Program-made: the position numbers and the translations under genes
Shown here: positions 36,071 to 47,566 of the stretch, in pieces
Numbering within the stretch: the stretch's first letter is position 1
How the letters are laid out: every line of letters starts with the position of its first letter
Source: Pogona vitticeps
Taxonomy: Eukaryota > Chordata > Lepidosauria > Squamata > Agamidae
Reading direction: 5' to 3'
Assembly: GCF_051106095.1 (NCBI RefSeq)
Contig: NC_135783.1
Coordinates: 65,762,447 to 65,826,446, forward strand
DNA: 64,000 nucleotides
The notes under the pieces: model-generated
Databases searched by the model: none
What the model saw: the letters and a program-made list of their open reading frames with translations, nothing else
Told to the model about the DNA's origin: nothing

Positions 36071-39000
36071 CATTTACCGTATATGCCGCCCATCTAGACA
36101 TAGTCTACTCTGGGCGGCTCACAACATACAAGATAAAAACAATTTAAGATATACGCAGTTTATCATAGATAAAGACAATATGACATAAAACATAGTATCG
36201 TAATATACAAGTTTAACAATTAATTTAAAGTAAGCAGTCTCAAGATGGCAAGAGTAAAAAGAAGAGAAATAAGAAATAAGAATGACTTAATTGACTGGAG
36301 GGAAGGCTTGCTTGAATATCCAAGTTTTCAGCTGGCTTTTGAAAATGCCCAGCGAGGGTGCCGGACGAATTTCGGTAGGGAGGATGTTCCACAGCCGAGG
36401 GGCAACCGCTGAGAAGGCCCGATCTCTTGTTTTTTCCTTCCGGGCCTCCCTCGGTGTCAGACCCCTCAGCCGTCCCTGCTGGCTATGTCGGGTGATTCAG
36501 GTAGATCTGGGTGGGAGAAGACGATCTGCCAGGTATTGAGGTCCCAAACCATTTAGGGCTTTATATGTAACCATTAACACTTTGAAATCAATGTGGAAAT
36601 GGGCAACCAGTGCAAAGCATCCAGAGTGGGGGAGATACGCTGGTGTTTTCTCAGCCCACTAAGAAGCCTGGCTGCCACATTCTGGACCATCTGAAGTTTC
36701 CGCGTCAGCCTCAAAGGTAGCCCCACATAGAGTGTGTTACAATGGTCAAATCTTGAGATTATGAGCGCGTGGACTAGAGTAGTGAGGGCCCCCCCATCAA
36801 GATAGGGTCACAGCTGGGCAATGTGCCATAGATGGAAATAGGCGGAGCGGACCATGGGTGCCACCTGGGTTTCCATGGTAAGCGCCGGGTCCAGATGTAC
36901 CCCCAAGCTGCAGACCTCACTCTTTGCGGTAAGGGTCGTCCCCCAAAAGAAAGGGAGTTCTCTATACTACTGGTGGAAGGACTCCCCACCCTCAAGACTT
37001 CCATCTTGTCCGGGTTCAGCCTTAACTCATTCGACTGCATCCATTCCAATACAGTCTCCAGGCAGCACTGAAGGGACAGTACGGCATCCACTGAGGTAGA
37101 TGAAAAGGAGATGTAGAGCTGTGTGGCATCAGCATACTGGTAACATGATGTCCCACACCCCCTGATGACCCCACCTAGCGGCCTAATATAGATGTTAAAC
37201 AGCATTGGAGAGATGATCGACCCCTGTGGAACCCCACAGTTGAGGCTCCACAGGGCCGAGACACTTTCCCCAAGCTGAACTCTCTGGGGTTGGTCCTCCA
37301 AGAAGGGACGAAGCCAGGCAAGTGCCAGGCTACCAATTCCCAACTCAGAGAGCCTCCCCAGGAGGATACCATGGTCGACAGTATCAAAGGCCGCTGAGAT
37401 TTCAAGGAGGACCAACAAGGGCATATTGCCCCCATCGGCCTCCCTCAGCAGGTCATCCATCAGTGCGACCAATGCTGTCTCTGTACCATAGCATGGCCTG
37501 AAGCCTGACTGGAATGGGTCCAGGGCATTGGTTTTGTCCAAGAGTGCCTGGAGCTGATCTGCCACCACCCTCTCAACCACTTTGCTAAGGAAAGAAACAT
37601 TGGCGACGGGCCTATAATTGCCAATGTCGTCCGTCGCCAAATTTGCTTTCTTCCTAATAGGCCTAATGAGTATCTCCTTGAGGGCAAGGTACCCTCCTGA
37701 AGAGACCCATTAATTATTACAGTGGCCCATTTAGTTGTTACGGGCCTGGCTGTTTTGATTAGCCAGGCCGGGCAAGGGTCGAGAGAAGAGGTGGTGGCCA
37801 GACAGTGATTAAGCACCTTGTTTACCAAATCCGGTGTTACAGGCTGAAAGGAGTCAAGAATTACTGGGCAAGGTGGAGTGTTGGACATCTCTGCTAGATC
37901 CATTGTATTTAAAAAAGGAGAAAGGTCACGGCGGATGGCCTCCACTTTGGATTTTAAAAATGCTGCAAATTGGTCAGGTGAAAGACTAGGGGGAGGCCCT
38001 TCACCCAGACCAATTCCAGACAGATCGCGAACTATACAGAAAAGTTCCGTCTGCTGGTTGGAAGCTTCGCTTATCCGGTCAGCGATGTAAGATCTTCTAG
38101 CAGCCTTTACCTTGGCTAGGTAAAGGTTAGTTGTGATCCTGACAGCAATCTTATTATGACCCACCGCTTTCCTTCTCTAAACACACTCTAGCCATCTCCT
38201 TATTCGCTTCATTGCTCGTAGATCCTGATTATACCAGGGTCCTGGCCGAGCTCTGCTTCTGAGAGGGCGTTTGGGAGTGATCGTGTCTACGGCCCTAGTG
38301 GCGGCGGAAAACCAGCCATCAACCAGAGCTTCGACAGGAGCCCCAGACAGTTCTGCTGGAATCCCTCTCATGGTATCCTGGAAACCCACTGGATCCAGTA
38401 ACCTTCGAGGGCGGACCATCAAAATAGATCCATGCTCCCTACAAGGAGAGAGCGCCATTGCGAGGTTACATTTTATTAGGTGATGGTCTGACCATGACAA
38501 GGGGACTGACACGAGGTCAGTCACCATCAGACCACGCTCAATACACTCGGTGGAAAAAAACAGGTCAAGCACGTGGCCACCCATGTGCGTGTGGCCATTG
38601 AAATGTTGGGATAAGTTCAAGGAAGCCATGGTTTCCAGGAACTCGAGCTGGACCGGATACCTCCGCCTCAGCATGGATGTTGAAGTCACCCAGGACCAGA
38701 AGTCTCGGGGACTCCAGCAGTGCCGTGGAGACAAAGTCTGCCAGCTGCGGTAGGGAAGTGGCTGGGTCACAGGAAGTGCGGTAGCCCAGCAAGATCCCAA
38801 TACTATCCCTGGCCCCAATCCGCACATGAAGGGCCTCCAAACCTGGCTTCACGACCGAGGAGCGCCTACCTCTAGAGATTTTCTATAGACAATGGCAACT
38901 CCCCCCCCGCCCCTCCAGTCTGCCCTGGTGCTGGACTGCATAACCTGGAGGACAGGAAAGGGTCAGAGGAACCCCTCCTTCCCCTCCCATCCAGGTCTCA

Positions 39001-39310
39001 GTTATGCGTTCCAGGTCTGCATCCTCCTCCAGTATGAGATCTTGAATAAGCTGGGATTTGTTGGATACAGACCTGGCATTCAACAGGACCAGGTTCAGAG
39101 TGGAGGGCCAGCTAGACTGCCTATCTCGATACTGGCAGTTGGTCACAGTGCCAGAACAGTGAACAGCCTTCAAACATCTGTTCACCATTCTCCTAACACG
39201 AGTAGGCACTGTGCCAGCACCATATCTCCCTCTACCCGTGATTCTTACCACTGGTTCCTTGTGAAAAGAACTGGAAATGCTAGGAAAAATAAGCAGAGAA
39301 CACTATTAGG
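36071..39310 (-). mobile_element. L2-clade LINE, longest copy, inactive
   Basis: A 3.2-kb minus-strand L2. From the 5' side it encodes an N-terminal leader (GTVPTRVRRMVNRC), endonuclease LNLVLLNARSVSNKSQLIQD near 39090, LLVLGDFNIH near 38690, SWSDHHLIKCNLAM near 38480, NYRPVANVSFLSKVVERVV near 37600, QSGFRPCYGTETALVALMDD near 37490, GVPQGSIISPMLFNIYIRPL near 37200, then C-terminal LNPDK. At 37120-37140 the catalytic box reads YADA instead of YADD, so the polymerase is dead. At least four frame changes split the ORF. The 3' end (36071-36130) has the CCGCCCAGAGTAGAC-type signature. Part of it, 37434-37517, is duplicated exactly at 41298-41381. Confidence 0.9.
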
Positions 39311-40795
39311 CATGTCCTAACCTTTCTGTAAGTGAAGCTCAATTCATAGCAGAGCTGCTAATGGAGAAAGAGTCAGATGGTAGGGGACCCCTGCATAGAA
39401 AACTTCATACACAGATTGGGGAGGGGTGGTTGTAGATCATCTGAGAATGTATAAACTGATTAATATCCAATTTTCTGTCTGGGAAGGACCAAGTCCTATG
39501 TCCAGCTCATTACAGAAGTCCCTGCACCTGATATTAATGAACATATTTACCAATTAGTATAATAATGGCTCAAATACTGTTACGTCATATAGGAATTTGC
39601 ACTATAGAAGGCCTTTTGAATCAGTGGAGGTTTGGTGAGCCAACTTCTCCATAGGTTCCATTGATTCAAGTGGGCCTCTGGTTGCAAGTTACTATAAGTT
39701 GTAACTAAAGTAGGCCCATAGGAAGTCATTAAAACTTACTGAGGAGTTGACTCACTAAATCCCCACTGCTCTTATACAATTTAGTACACTAAGTAACAGA
39801 ATTTTGCTCACCGTTTTTCTAACATAATTACAATTTCTGCAATACTATCCATCCCAGTAGTACTCAAAGAAATTTTTGCTCCTGTAGACAATTCTTTCCT
39901 ATAGCTCTGCTTCCCATAGCTGAATCACAATACATGCCAAAGCAGTCAGTTTCTCTCAAGGTTCACATGTTGATTTGCAAAACCTATAACCTTGCAAAAT
40001 GTCAGAAACCTTCAATGCTCTGTTTGTGGCACGTCAAAGAAGCTCTGTTTTATACTGCAGAAGAGAAGTTACATATTATTTCAAATTCCATTTGCCTTCT
40101 AAATGATTTAAAATACTTCTGTATTATTTAAAAGACTGCAAATGAACATCAGCAAGTAATAAAGGCAATAGTAATGCAAAAACAAGCCCATCAATCTTGA
40201 TCATTTTTCATATGTAACAGTGACATTTGCACCGTTGATTCTGGAAATTGATAATGTGCAGATAATCTTTTTTATTATTATTTTGAACATACTCTGTGTA
40301 TGCCTTAGTCCTTTTCTTGTTACATTATTATTAAATATTAGAGCCAACGTAAACAGAGGGAAAGAAAAAGTCAATCCTCTTTCTTCTCTATAAGAGTTTC
40401 TTATCACAGCCTTCTACCAAAACCACACAGAATTCAAAGCCTGAGAGAAAATTAATTTGCTCCCTATCGTTTGTAATGACATTCGCACAATCTTTGTTTC
40501 TAATCATTCAAATATATTCAGTAACATCAGCATGTCTATGCATTAAGCTTCATCCATGCTAACCCATCTCTATTTCCCAATTAAGTATTAAAGGATATCT
40601 GATTGTTGCCAAACAGATCTTCCCTGGGAGGCGCTGGGACATCTTCCAGCATATCTGAGCTCTAAGGATTCCCAGGGATAGCAATTACGTATAGCAACAA
40701 GTGTCCCAGTTCCATATGTCAAGGAAAGATTTAATTTTCTTCAAGACCTTCAGAGAATGAGCAACTTAATGTGGAACAGCTTGGGTGAACTAGGC
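39311..40795. other. single-copy DNA; AT-rich patch
   Basis: No gene or repeat recognised. 40080-40330 and 40440-40580 are repeat-free and AT-rich with TAAT/ATTA words (for example GAAAATTAATTTGCTC); regulatory function is only a guess. Confidence 0.35.
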
Positions 40796-41213
40796 TAATA
40801 CCTAAATGAGCAGCCACTTCAGTCAGGCAACACATTGGGAACCATCCAGACAGGACTTTGGATAAGGGAAAGATCCAAGCCCTTTCAAACATGCCAAAGA
40901 AACACAGGAATTCTATTTCAAAATACTGAAATACTGGACAGCACCAGCAATCATTACATCAGACTGCACAGGGGAGCCATTGAAATCCGCAAGCACCAGC
41001 AGAACTTCAACAAAAGAGAGGAAAGTTTGAAGCTCAACAGAACTTGGCTCCCAGCTCTGAAAAATACATTGTGCAAAAGGTCAACAAACTCTACCCAGCC
41101 ACAATGACCGGGGATCACTACACACAAAAGACCAGCTAATGACACCCATCAATCACAGTGACAGATAATCTCTTCTCCTTAGCGCAACAATATACCCACA
41201 ACAAGACACACTA

Positions 41214-41463
41214 ATCACCCATCTCCTGAAAATGATAAAAGCCTGTCTCACAGCCATAAATACTCCACTCCCAAGCCAACTACACCAGAGCACAGAGCCA
41301 TTCCAGTCAGGCTTCAGGCCATGCTATGGTACAGAGACAGCATTGGTCGCACTGATGGATGACCTGCTGAGGGAGGCCGATCACCCATCTCCTGAAAATG
41401 ATAAAAGCCTGTCTCACAGCCATAAATACTCCACTCCCAAGCCAACTACACCAGAGCACAGAG
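41214..41463. repeat. 84-bp exact direct repeat around an L2 piece
   Basis: 41214-41297 and 41380-41463 are identical over all 84 bases (beginning ATCACCCATCTCCTGAAAAT and ending ACCAGAGCACAGAG). The sequence between them is L2-derived. Both copies are Penelope 3'-region sequence, so this is one duplication event within that element. Zero divergence suggests a recent event compared with the host element. Confidence 0.95.
41298..41381 (+). mobile_element. 84-bp internal L2 fragment, exact local copy
   Basis: Encodes FQSGFRPCYGTETALVALMD, the reverse transcriptase core of L2. It is identical at all 84 positions to the complement of 37434-37517 in the minus-strand L2 only 3.8 kb away, but differs at several places from the L2 at 3336-3419. 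It has no 3' UTR or tail, so it did not arise by ordinary L2 retrotransposition. The last two bases (AT) also belong to the flanking repeat, a 2-base microhomology. Confidence 0.95.
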
Positions 41464-41472
41464 TGCTGTCCT

Positions 41473-41504
41473 CTGAAGATGCCGGCCACAGAGACTGGTG
41501 AAAC
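41473..41504 (+). other. hammerhead-ribozyme-like core
   Basis: CTGAAGA, then a helix TGCCGG/CTGGTG (weak) with a 9-base loop, then GAAAC. These are the two conserved single-stranded parts of a hammerhead, and such motifs are known in the terminal repeats of Penelope-like elements. The copy at 31093-31124 pairs better (TGCCGG/CTGGCG). I cannot draw a convincing helix III with a cleavage triplet, so activity is doubtful. Confidence 0.4.
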
Positions 41505-41590
41505 GTTAGGAAGAACAACCTTCAGAACACGGCCAAAAAGCCTGAAAAACCGACAACAACCAAACACAGGAATTGCCTGGATGTTCAACT

Positions 41591-41925
41591 AAGAGCGCTC
41601 ATGTGACAGCCACATTTTATATCCAATTCGTACATTGACACTACAGTGTGAATAGCAGTTAAAAGCTTAACCGATAGTGCACCTATACTACAGTTTCAGC
41701 AGTTTCATATCAGGTTAAATACCTACCCTATGGAATCCTGGGATTAGTAGTTGCAGTATGCAACTAAATATGCAGTCTTTAGAATTTTCTGCTAGCTAGA
41801 GAGCTCTCGTGCATTCCCATGGACCACAACAAAGAATTCAGAGTACTTCACCAGACCTCAGGTCTCGGGATTCCAAAGGATATGGCCATGGCAATGATGG
41901 TGGTATCAAACTGCAAGAGTTGTGC
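41591..41925. other. spacer, no gene seen
   Basis: Nothing recognised. Confidence 0.35.
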
Positions 41926-41929
41926 TGTA

Positions 41930-42130
41930 GAGATACATCCAGGAATATCCAGTGCAATATAGTGGATAGAGTGATGGCCAAAGATTCAGGAGCTCTGGCT
42001 TCAAACCCCTGCTCAGCCATGGGAACTCACTGGGGGGTGGCCCTGGTGAAACCACTCCTTATAGAAGTCACCTGCCTAAATACTATTAGCGTCACTATAA
42101 GTTGGTTCTGACTTGACGGCACATAACATA
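41930..42130 (+). mobile_element. tRNA-headed SINE with BovB-like tail
   Basis: The head region ATAGTGGATAGAGTGATGGC, a B-box-like CTGGCTTCAAACCCCTGC, and the tail GTCACTATAAGTTGGTTCTG followed by ACTTGACGGCACATAACA mark a SINE with a BovB-derived 3' end. It is the uninterrupted counterpart of 10880-11395. Confidence 0.78.
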
Positions 42131-43928
42131 CATACAGTCCAAAGCCATCAAGCCAGAACATGAGCCATCATTCGGCAGAATCACTCGCTCTGTATATGAG
42201 TGATATGATTTGCAGACAGATGAGTTATTCCTGAGACATACACTTTACAAAATCAGCTTGAGCTTCATTGTTTGCCTCATCTTTGTTGAACTGAGATTTG
42301 AAAGCTCCCTTCTTATCTCTTATATACTTCTTACCATGTTCCCTCCCCCAATTCCTTAACCTTTTAAAATCTAAATTGAAACACACTGAAGGAAGGTAGA
42401 GCAGCAGAGTCTCAGCTCAGAATATATTTGGATCCAGAGCATCCTGGGAACTCCATGGGAACAGCAGCAGGTGCATCACAAGCAGTGCTTAGAAAGGCCA
42501 TTTCCAATGTCTGATCTTAATCTGAAGCCGAGGTACACATTTCTGAGGGATTCCCAAAGCTGCTAGTGATACCAGTTCATGAGGTGGGGAGTCACACATA
42601 CATGTGTACAAACACAGGCACACACATCGCAGTAAATATTTTCCTCACTAGGAGGAAGTAGAGGGGTTTCTTTCCAACTTCTCCTCCAGCAATCCTGTTA
42701 AGAGTTTGCTCTAGCCTTGACTCTATGTTAAAATGGTGTATGCAGGGGAGATTCTGACATGAATGAGGAGTTCCCCCATGCGACTCTTGCAACTTGCACT
42801 TAAGGCTTTCAGGGGAGGGAACACGAAGTCTTTGGGTTGTGAATTGAACATCGATAATCTAAAGATCCTGCCCTTCAGGCCCTTACTTTGGCTGTCCTCC
42901 ACTTTTGAAACCAGATTCAGTTTCCAACAGATGGTATTGTGGTTGCTGGCGCAGAAGTAGCTCTGTTTGTAGCACGGCTGCATTTCCAATTTTGGCAGCA
43001 CGATTCCTTTTTTATATGAGCAGTGGAAACAGGTTGTCCACCTATGAACATCCCATGAGGTGCCATTGCTTATTGAGGCAGGAGAGGGTGTTCTAACATG
43101 ATTGATTTTTGTAAGTTTTAAGAAACAGATATTGGTATACTTAAATAGAGCAAAGAAAACAAAAAGTGCACAGCAGTATCAAAAGCTATTTAAAGTGTTT
43201 AATATATCACTGATATTTTGCCCCAAGCACCACAGAAAGCATTGATCCATTCCCACTGGAATCATGTTCACAGTGCTCATAAATGTGATGCAAAAATGTT
43301 CTAGCTTCCTTCATATTTTTTCTCCTTCTAAAAACTCACTTAGAATCTTATTCTCCCTTCTTCTGTATTTCAGTATCTTTTGGTTTTATATCATTTACAG
43401 AAGCTCAGCTTTACTTACCCTTGAATGTATATCACAAAAGGGGAAGAGGACACACGATGGATTATTCCATATAACCTAACCCCATCCCTTTCTCATACTC
43501 CTTCACATAAAAGTTAATGACGTGACCCTACAGTCAATGTCGTTTGCAACATGAAAAATTTGAGTCCTTCATAGCTTTTGTATTCGCCCACAGGTAGAAA
43601 TGTAAAGCAGAAAAGATTCTTCCTCTCTTATGGTGTGACATAGCAGAACAACTTTGGGCTGTATCTAGTAATTTGAAATTGAACTTCTGTTCATGTAAGG
43701 GGACTTTCCATTCCACTCCTTCACCCCTGCCGCCCCTACATGCCTCCAGATCTTCTCACAGAAGAAATTTTTTGGTAGACTTCCGTGTATTGTAATGGTT
43801 CAAGTAGCACACTTGAATCAAGAGGAATCAAACCCCACTAATCCTAAAGGTTATTTATCATCTCATGGTAATCAGTATCTCTCAGCTTAACACAGTCCAG
43901 AGATTACTTTTGAAAAATAAAAGCATTC
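42131..43928. other. single-copy DNA, no gene seen
   Basis: Nothing recognised; open frames of 60-90 codons lack motifs. Confidence 0.35.
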
Positions 43929-43930
43929 AT

Positions 43931-44519
43931 GAGAAATGGGCACAAAATGAACAATGAACCAGAAAAACTGGTGAATTTGGTTGGTTCAGTTTGTGACTCA
44001 GTTTGGGGATCCTATTTTGCTTATGCAAAACAAAGCACCAAACCTTTTTCCTGTAGACACTTCATTTTGCTTCCTTCCCACTGCCCCCATTGCCTCCCTA
44101 CTTGCTCCTTCTGCTGCCATTGGGAAACCAGGGCACAGTTTCTGCTCATTCACCTGCTGTCCAGCTGGTAGGTGGGTGCATGTGCAGAGATGGTGGGCTG
44201 ATTTCCTTTCCCAAAGTTGGCCACTGCCTCTACACATGTGTTGGCCTATCACCTTGGTGGCAGGTGCATGTGCAGAGGCAGTGGGCCCAGTTCCTGGAAG
44301 CGAAGCCAGCCTGCTGCTGATGGTGGTGTCTGAGTTGGAGGAGGTGGAGGTAGTGGTGGCAGTAACAGGTAGGGAGGTGACGGGAGCAGCGGAAAGAGTT
44401 GCATGAACCCCCTGCCCCCCCAAAAAATTGCAAGCCAGTTCAGTTTTTGGGAGATCATGATGGTTAGTGGGTAGCCATGAGCCATGTACCACCATGAACC
44501 ACTGTTTCATGCCCATCTC
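43931..44519. mobile_element. TA-target MITE, GAGATGGGC ends
   Basis: Left end GAGAAATGGGCACAAAATGA and right end TTTCATGCCCATCTC are imperfect inverted repeats; TA follows at 44520-44521, but the left TA is not preserved. TGAACCA/TGGTTCA words recur near both ends (43953, 43981, 44493). The GC-rich middle (44080-44420) contains two blocks with GGTGCATGTGCAGAG. Open frames of up to 172 codons here overlap on both strands and carry no transposase motif. Confidence 0.6.
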
Positions 44520-44565
44520 TATTCTTCAGTATGAACTCCTTGGAAAAACTGATGGTTGTGGACAA

Positions 44566-44567
44566 AT

Positions 44568-44646
<79 letters not shown>

Positions 44647-44672
44647 TTTGATTTTTACCCCGCCCCTCTAGA
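44566..44672 (-). repeat. (TTTA)n on a minus-strand L2 terminus
   Basis: About 21 ATTT units (44566-44649) joined to TGATTTTTACCCCGCCCCTC, then TAGACCA, the L2 end signature. Only about 25 bp of the LINE remain; the simple repeat makes up nearly all of it. Confidence 0.8.
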
Positions 44673-46465
44673 CCATATTATATTGGCATCCTTCTCATTT
44701 TCCTTCTTCTCCATCTCCTCCTCAAGTGGCATTCATAACCACAGTTTCTGTTGGAGAAATTTTGAATACTGTTATTTTCTTTTTGGTTCAGAGATGAAAG
44801 AACAGCTCAGTCATACCCCCTCCTTGGGAAAAGGATAAATGAGCAGTCGGCATGCTTCCTGGTTAAAAGAAACAAAACACATCTACTTATAGTTCAAGCC
44901 TGTGTTCTTTCCTTTTATATGGTGGTACATATAACCATTTCCAAATGCTCATCTTTAGAGAGAAGAAAAATAAAGGACCATGGAAGGACAACTAACAAAA
45001 CATCAAACAGGAAGGAAAGGTTAGTCTCAAGAACTCTGAGATATTGGGGAAATAATTCTACAGATACATTAGTCACAAGTACATTGAGAAACAGTATGAG
45101 AGGAGGAACATGCAAGGTTTTCTTTTTTTTTTTCAGCAGTTCCAAAGTAATAAAATGAATATGTCTGTCATTGCTGTCCATCTGAAGCAAAGCTAGAGAA
45201 CCACTTAGGAAGGTGTTTGGGGGGAAAAAAGCAAGAGATGTGGAAATAGATGCTGTGGAAAAATTTGAGGCATAATCACAAAAGGGAATTATTGAGTAGA
45301 ATAGTGTTCCATGTAATCAGTTTTGAGGTATCGTTTTTTTACAGCATGCTTGATCACAAAGAGGGAGAGGCAATGATAGAAAAGGAGAGGAAGCAGTGGC
45401 ATCATTGGTAATTGTATCCTTAGCTACTGCAGTGAGAATTACAGCTAAGCTCAGAAGGTGTAGAGAAGCGGGGGGGGGGGGAGTTACATCAGCAACCCCA
45501 GTAAACATGAATCCCTGGCACTTTGACTTTGTGAGGCCTGTTCCCACTGCAACAGTGGTGGGCAATATCTGGAGCCTCGGATGTCAAATTCTTGCTCCCA
45601 GCCTCCACTCTGGTCTGCAACAGCCCCCCACCCCAAAAAGCTGGAGATGTTCATCTAAAAATAACTAGCAACTGCACATAAACAAACAGGATGTTGCCAT
45701 CTGGCCACTCCAGGTTTCTGTTCTAAATTTTTTTCAGGGGATTGGATGTCTTCCGGATTCCAATGGCTTCTAACTTAAAACTATTTCATTTGGAAGCCTT
45801 CAGGTGCAGAAAACTGGCTGCTTCAGTCAAAACAGGAGGGATTTTTCACAAGAGATTACCTTAGGCTGAAAAAATGTTCCTGGGTGATCACACACAGTCC
45901 ACATGGCTATATATTGCCTATGTTTACCCCATCATTGACTATATCACCCACAGGTAACAAGACACTGTTCTGTCTGGCTCAAGGGGCAGCTGTGGCATCA
46001 CTGACCAGTGTTGTTACTTCCTAGTGAGAACCACCAGTTGCCAACTGGAAATACAGAAAAAAATACTTGAAATAATAACTGGCGCTGTGGTGGCTTTCTG
46101 ATAGCCTAAGCCCTCTACCCTCCATTCTTGCTCACCTCCCATGGATGTTATACATTGCATCGCGATCTAAATAAGATCTGTATCCAATTCTACTTGTCTC
46201 AGTCAGGGGAGGGAAGAAGATTAATGCTTTTGGAGTGTGGAAGAGAATATATAATCCCCAACTCATCTTTTTCAGTGGCTGTTCATTCCTCAACAGGCTG
46301 ATGAGCTGTCACCATTTTGAAAGAGACCAAGGTTTTTCTTCTTGAGAAGAGCAGTTCCAGCTAATCAGGATTCGCCCTGTGACCAAGATGACCTAATGAT
46401 GTTTCCTGGCCCATCAGATTTGATTGTCAAACAACATTGCCAAGTGCAACAACAAATAAAAATGA
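44673..46465. other. single-copy DNA, no gene seen
   Basis: Homopolymer runs near 45120 and 45470. 45550-45660 (CAACAGTGGTGGGCAATATC onward) hints at a worn hAT end, but no partner end was found. Confidence 0.35.
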
Positions 46466-46469
46466 ATCC

Positions 46470-46755
46470 AATAACAAATATAAAAGCAAAGACCTTTCTA
46501 TTCAGCCAAGCTTTCCCTTAATTGACTGGCAGCTTGAATGAGATTTTTAAATGGATGGTTGTGCCTTTCTGCTTTGAATGTATTCTTAGTGTTGCTTTTT
46601 TTTCCACCATCCTTTAGTGTGGTATTTGCTTGACCCTTTTTAGTATTTGTATCCATACCATTATTCGGTTTATACGTATATTGTCTTTTAATGGTGTAAA
46701 CTGCCTTGAGTCCTTTCTAAGGAGAAAGAGGGGGATATTTTCAATAAATAAATAG
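46470..46755 (+). mobile_element. L2-like LINE 3' UTR fragment
   Basis: AAAGACCTTTCTATTCAGCC followed by AAGCTTTCCC encodes the worn KTWLFxQAFP end of ORF2, then a 3' UTR with GTAAACTGCCTTGAGTCC and a short (AATA)n tail at 46741-46755. Confidence 0.6.
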
Positions 46756-46826
46756 ACCAATTCAGTATGAGGATGATTCATTTCACTACCCTCATTCTTA
46801 CTGCAGAAATATTTTCACATAATCAT

Positions 46827-46827
<1 letters not shown>

Positions 46828-46910
<83 letters not shown>

Positions 46911-46947
46911 AGACACAGACACACACACACACACACACACACACACC
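46828..46947. repeat. (CT)n-(CA)n compound microsatellite
   Basis: About 24 CT units then about 35 CA units with two CAGACA-type interruptions. Confidence 0.95.
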
Positions 46948-47114
46948 CCTACCTTTTTAAAAAATTATAAATCATGTTGCTTTATCCTTACCAGTATGAG
47001 CAGAAGGCAGGCAAAAGGAGAAGAAATGATATAGATGAGCAGACAAATGAAAAGCAAGAAAAATAATGTGACTAGAAATGCTACAAAAAGCATAAGCCAT
47101 ACTGGCCATGCAAG

Positions 47115-47166
47115 GTATGTATGTATGTATGTATGTATGTATGTATGTATGTATGTATGTATGTAT

Positions 47167-47237
<71 letters not shown>
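47115..47237. repeat. (ATGT)n-(ATTT)n microsatellite
   Basis: About 12 ATGT units running into about 19 ATTT units; the right end is the tail of the adjacent minus-strand L2. Confidence 0.95.
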
Positions 47238-47238
<1 letters not shown>

Positions 47239-47566
47239 TCTCTATCTATCTATTTATTCATTTATTCATTTATTTTCATGTACTGCCCATCTGGCTTCAA
47301 AGGCCACTCTGGGTGGTTTACAACAAAATAAAAGCAATAGTCAACAACATTAAATTATTAACAACATAAACATCAAAATAATGAAAAGGAATAACCATAT
47401 ATTAAACATTATAACCTTAACAACACAATACAAAAACATTTAATAAAAGCAATCAAGATGGTGGAGTCAAGGACTTAGGAGCTGGTAGATACTCTGCCTT
47501 CTGTTTATGAATATTCTGGAAGGCGTGTCTAAATAGCCAGGTTTTCAGAAGTTTCTTATATCATTG
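47238..47566 (-). mobile_element. L2 LINE 3' part, left of a nested insertion
   Basis: The complement of 47280-47325 is the L2 terminus (GTAAACCACCCAGAGTGGCC). The complement of 47505-47545 encodes KKLLKTWLFRHAFQ, the end of ORF2. The element continues at 49340-49640 beyond the inserted plus-strand L2. Confidence 0.75.

Larger units (their letters stand above)
40800..41590 (+). mobile_element. Penelope-like element fossil, 3' part
   Basis: A frame over 40835-41107 contains NHYIRLHRGAIEIRKHQQNF and LKLNRTWLPALKN. This matches the conserved end of Penelope-like ORFs, the region after the GIY-YIG endonuclease (usually REAIEI.KH...NFN....L...W.P.L). The following 480 bp is the non-coding 3' region, which contains a hammerhead-like core and matches the fragment at 31000-31250. 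The copy is a broken fragment lacking its reverse transcriptase. A later rearrangement placed an L2 piece and a duplication at 41214-41463. Confidence 0.75.

Noticed and set aside
43998-44516. 172-codon minus-strand frame and its plus-strand overlap of 141 codons
   Set aside because: Both strands are open in the GC-rich middle of a MITE; no transposase-like residues are seen.
45550-45660. Possible hAT end CAGTGGTGGGCAATATC
   Set aside because: No inverted partner and no 8-bp duplication could be found.
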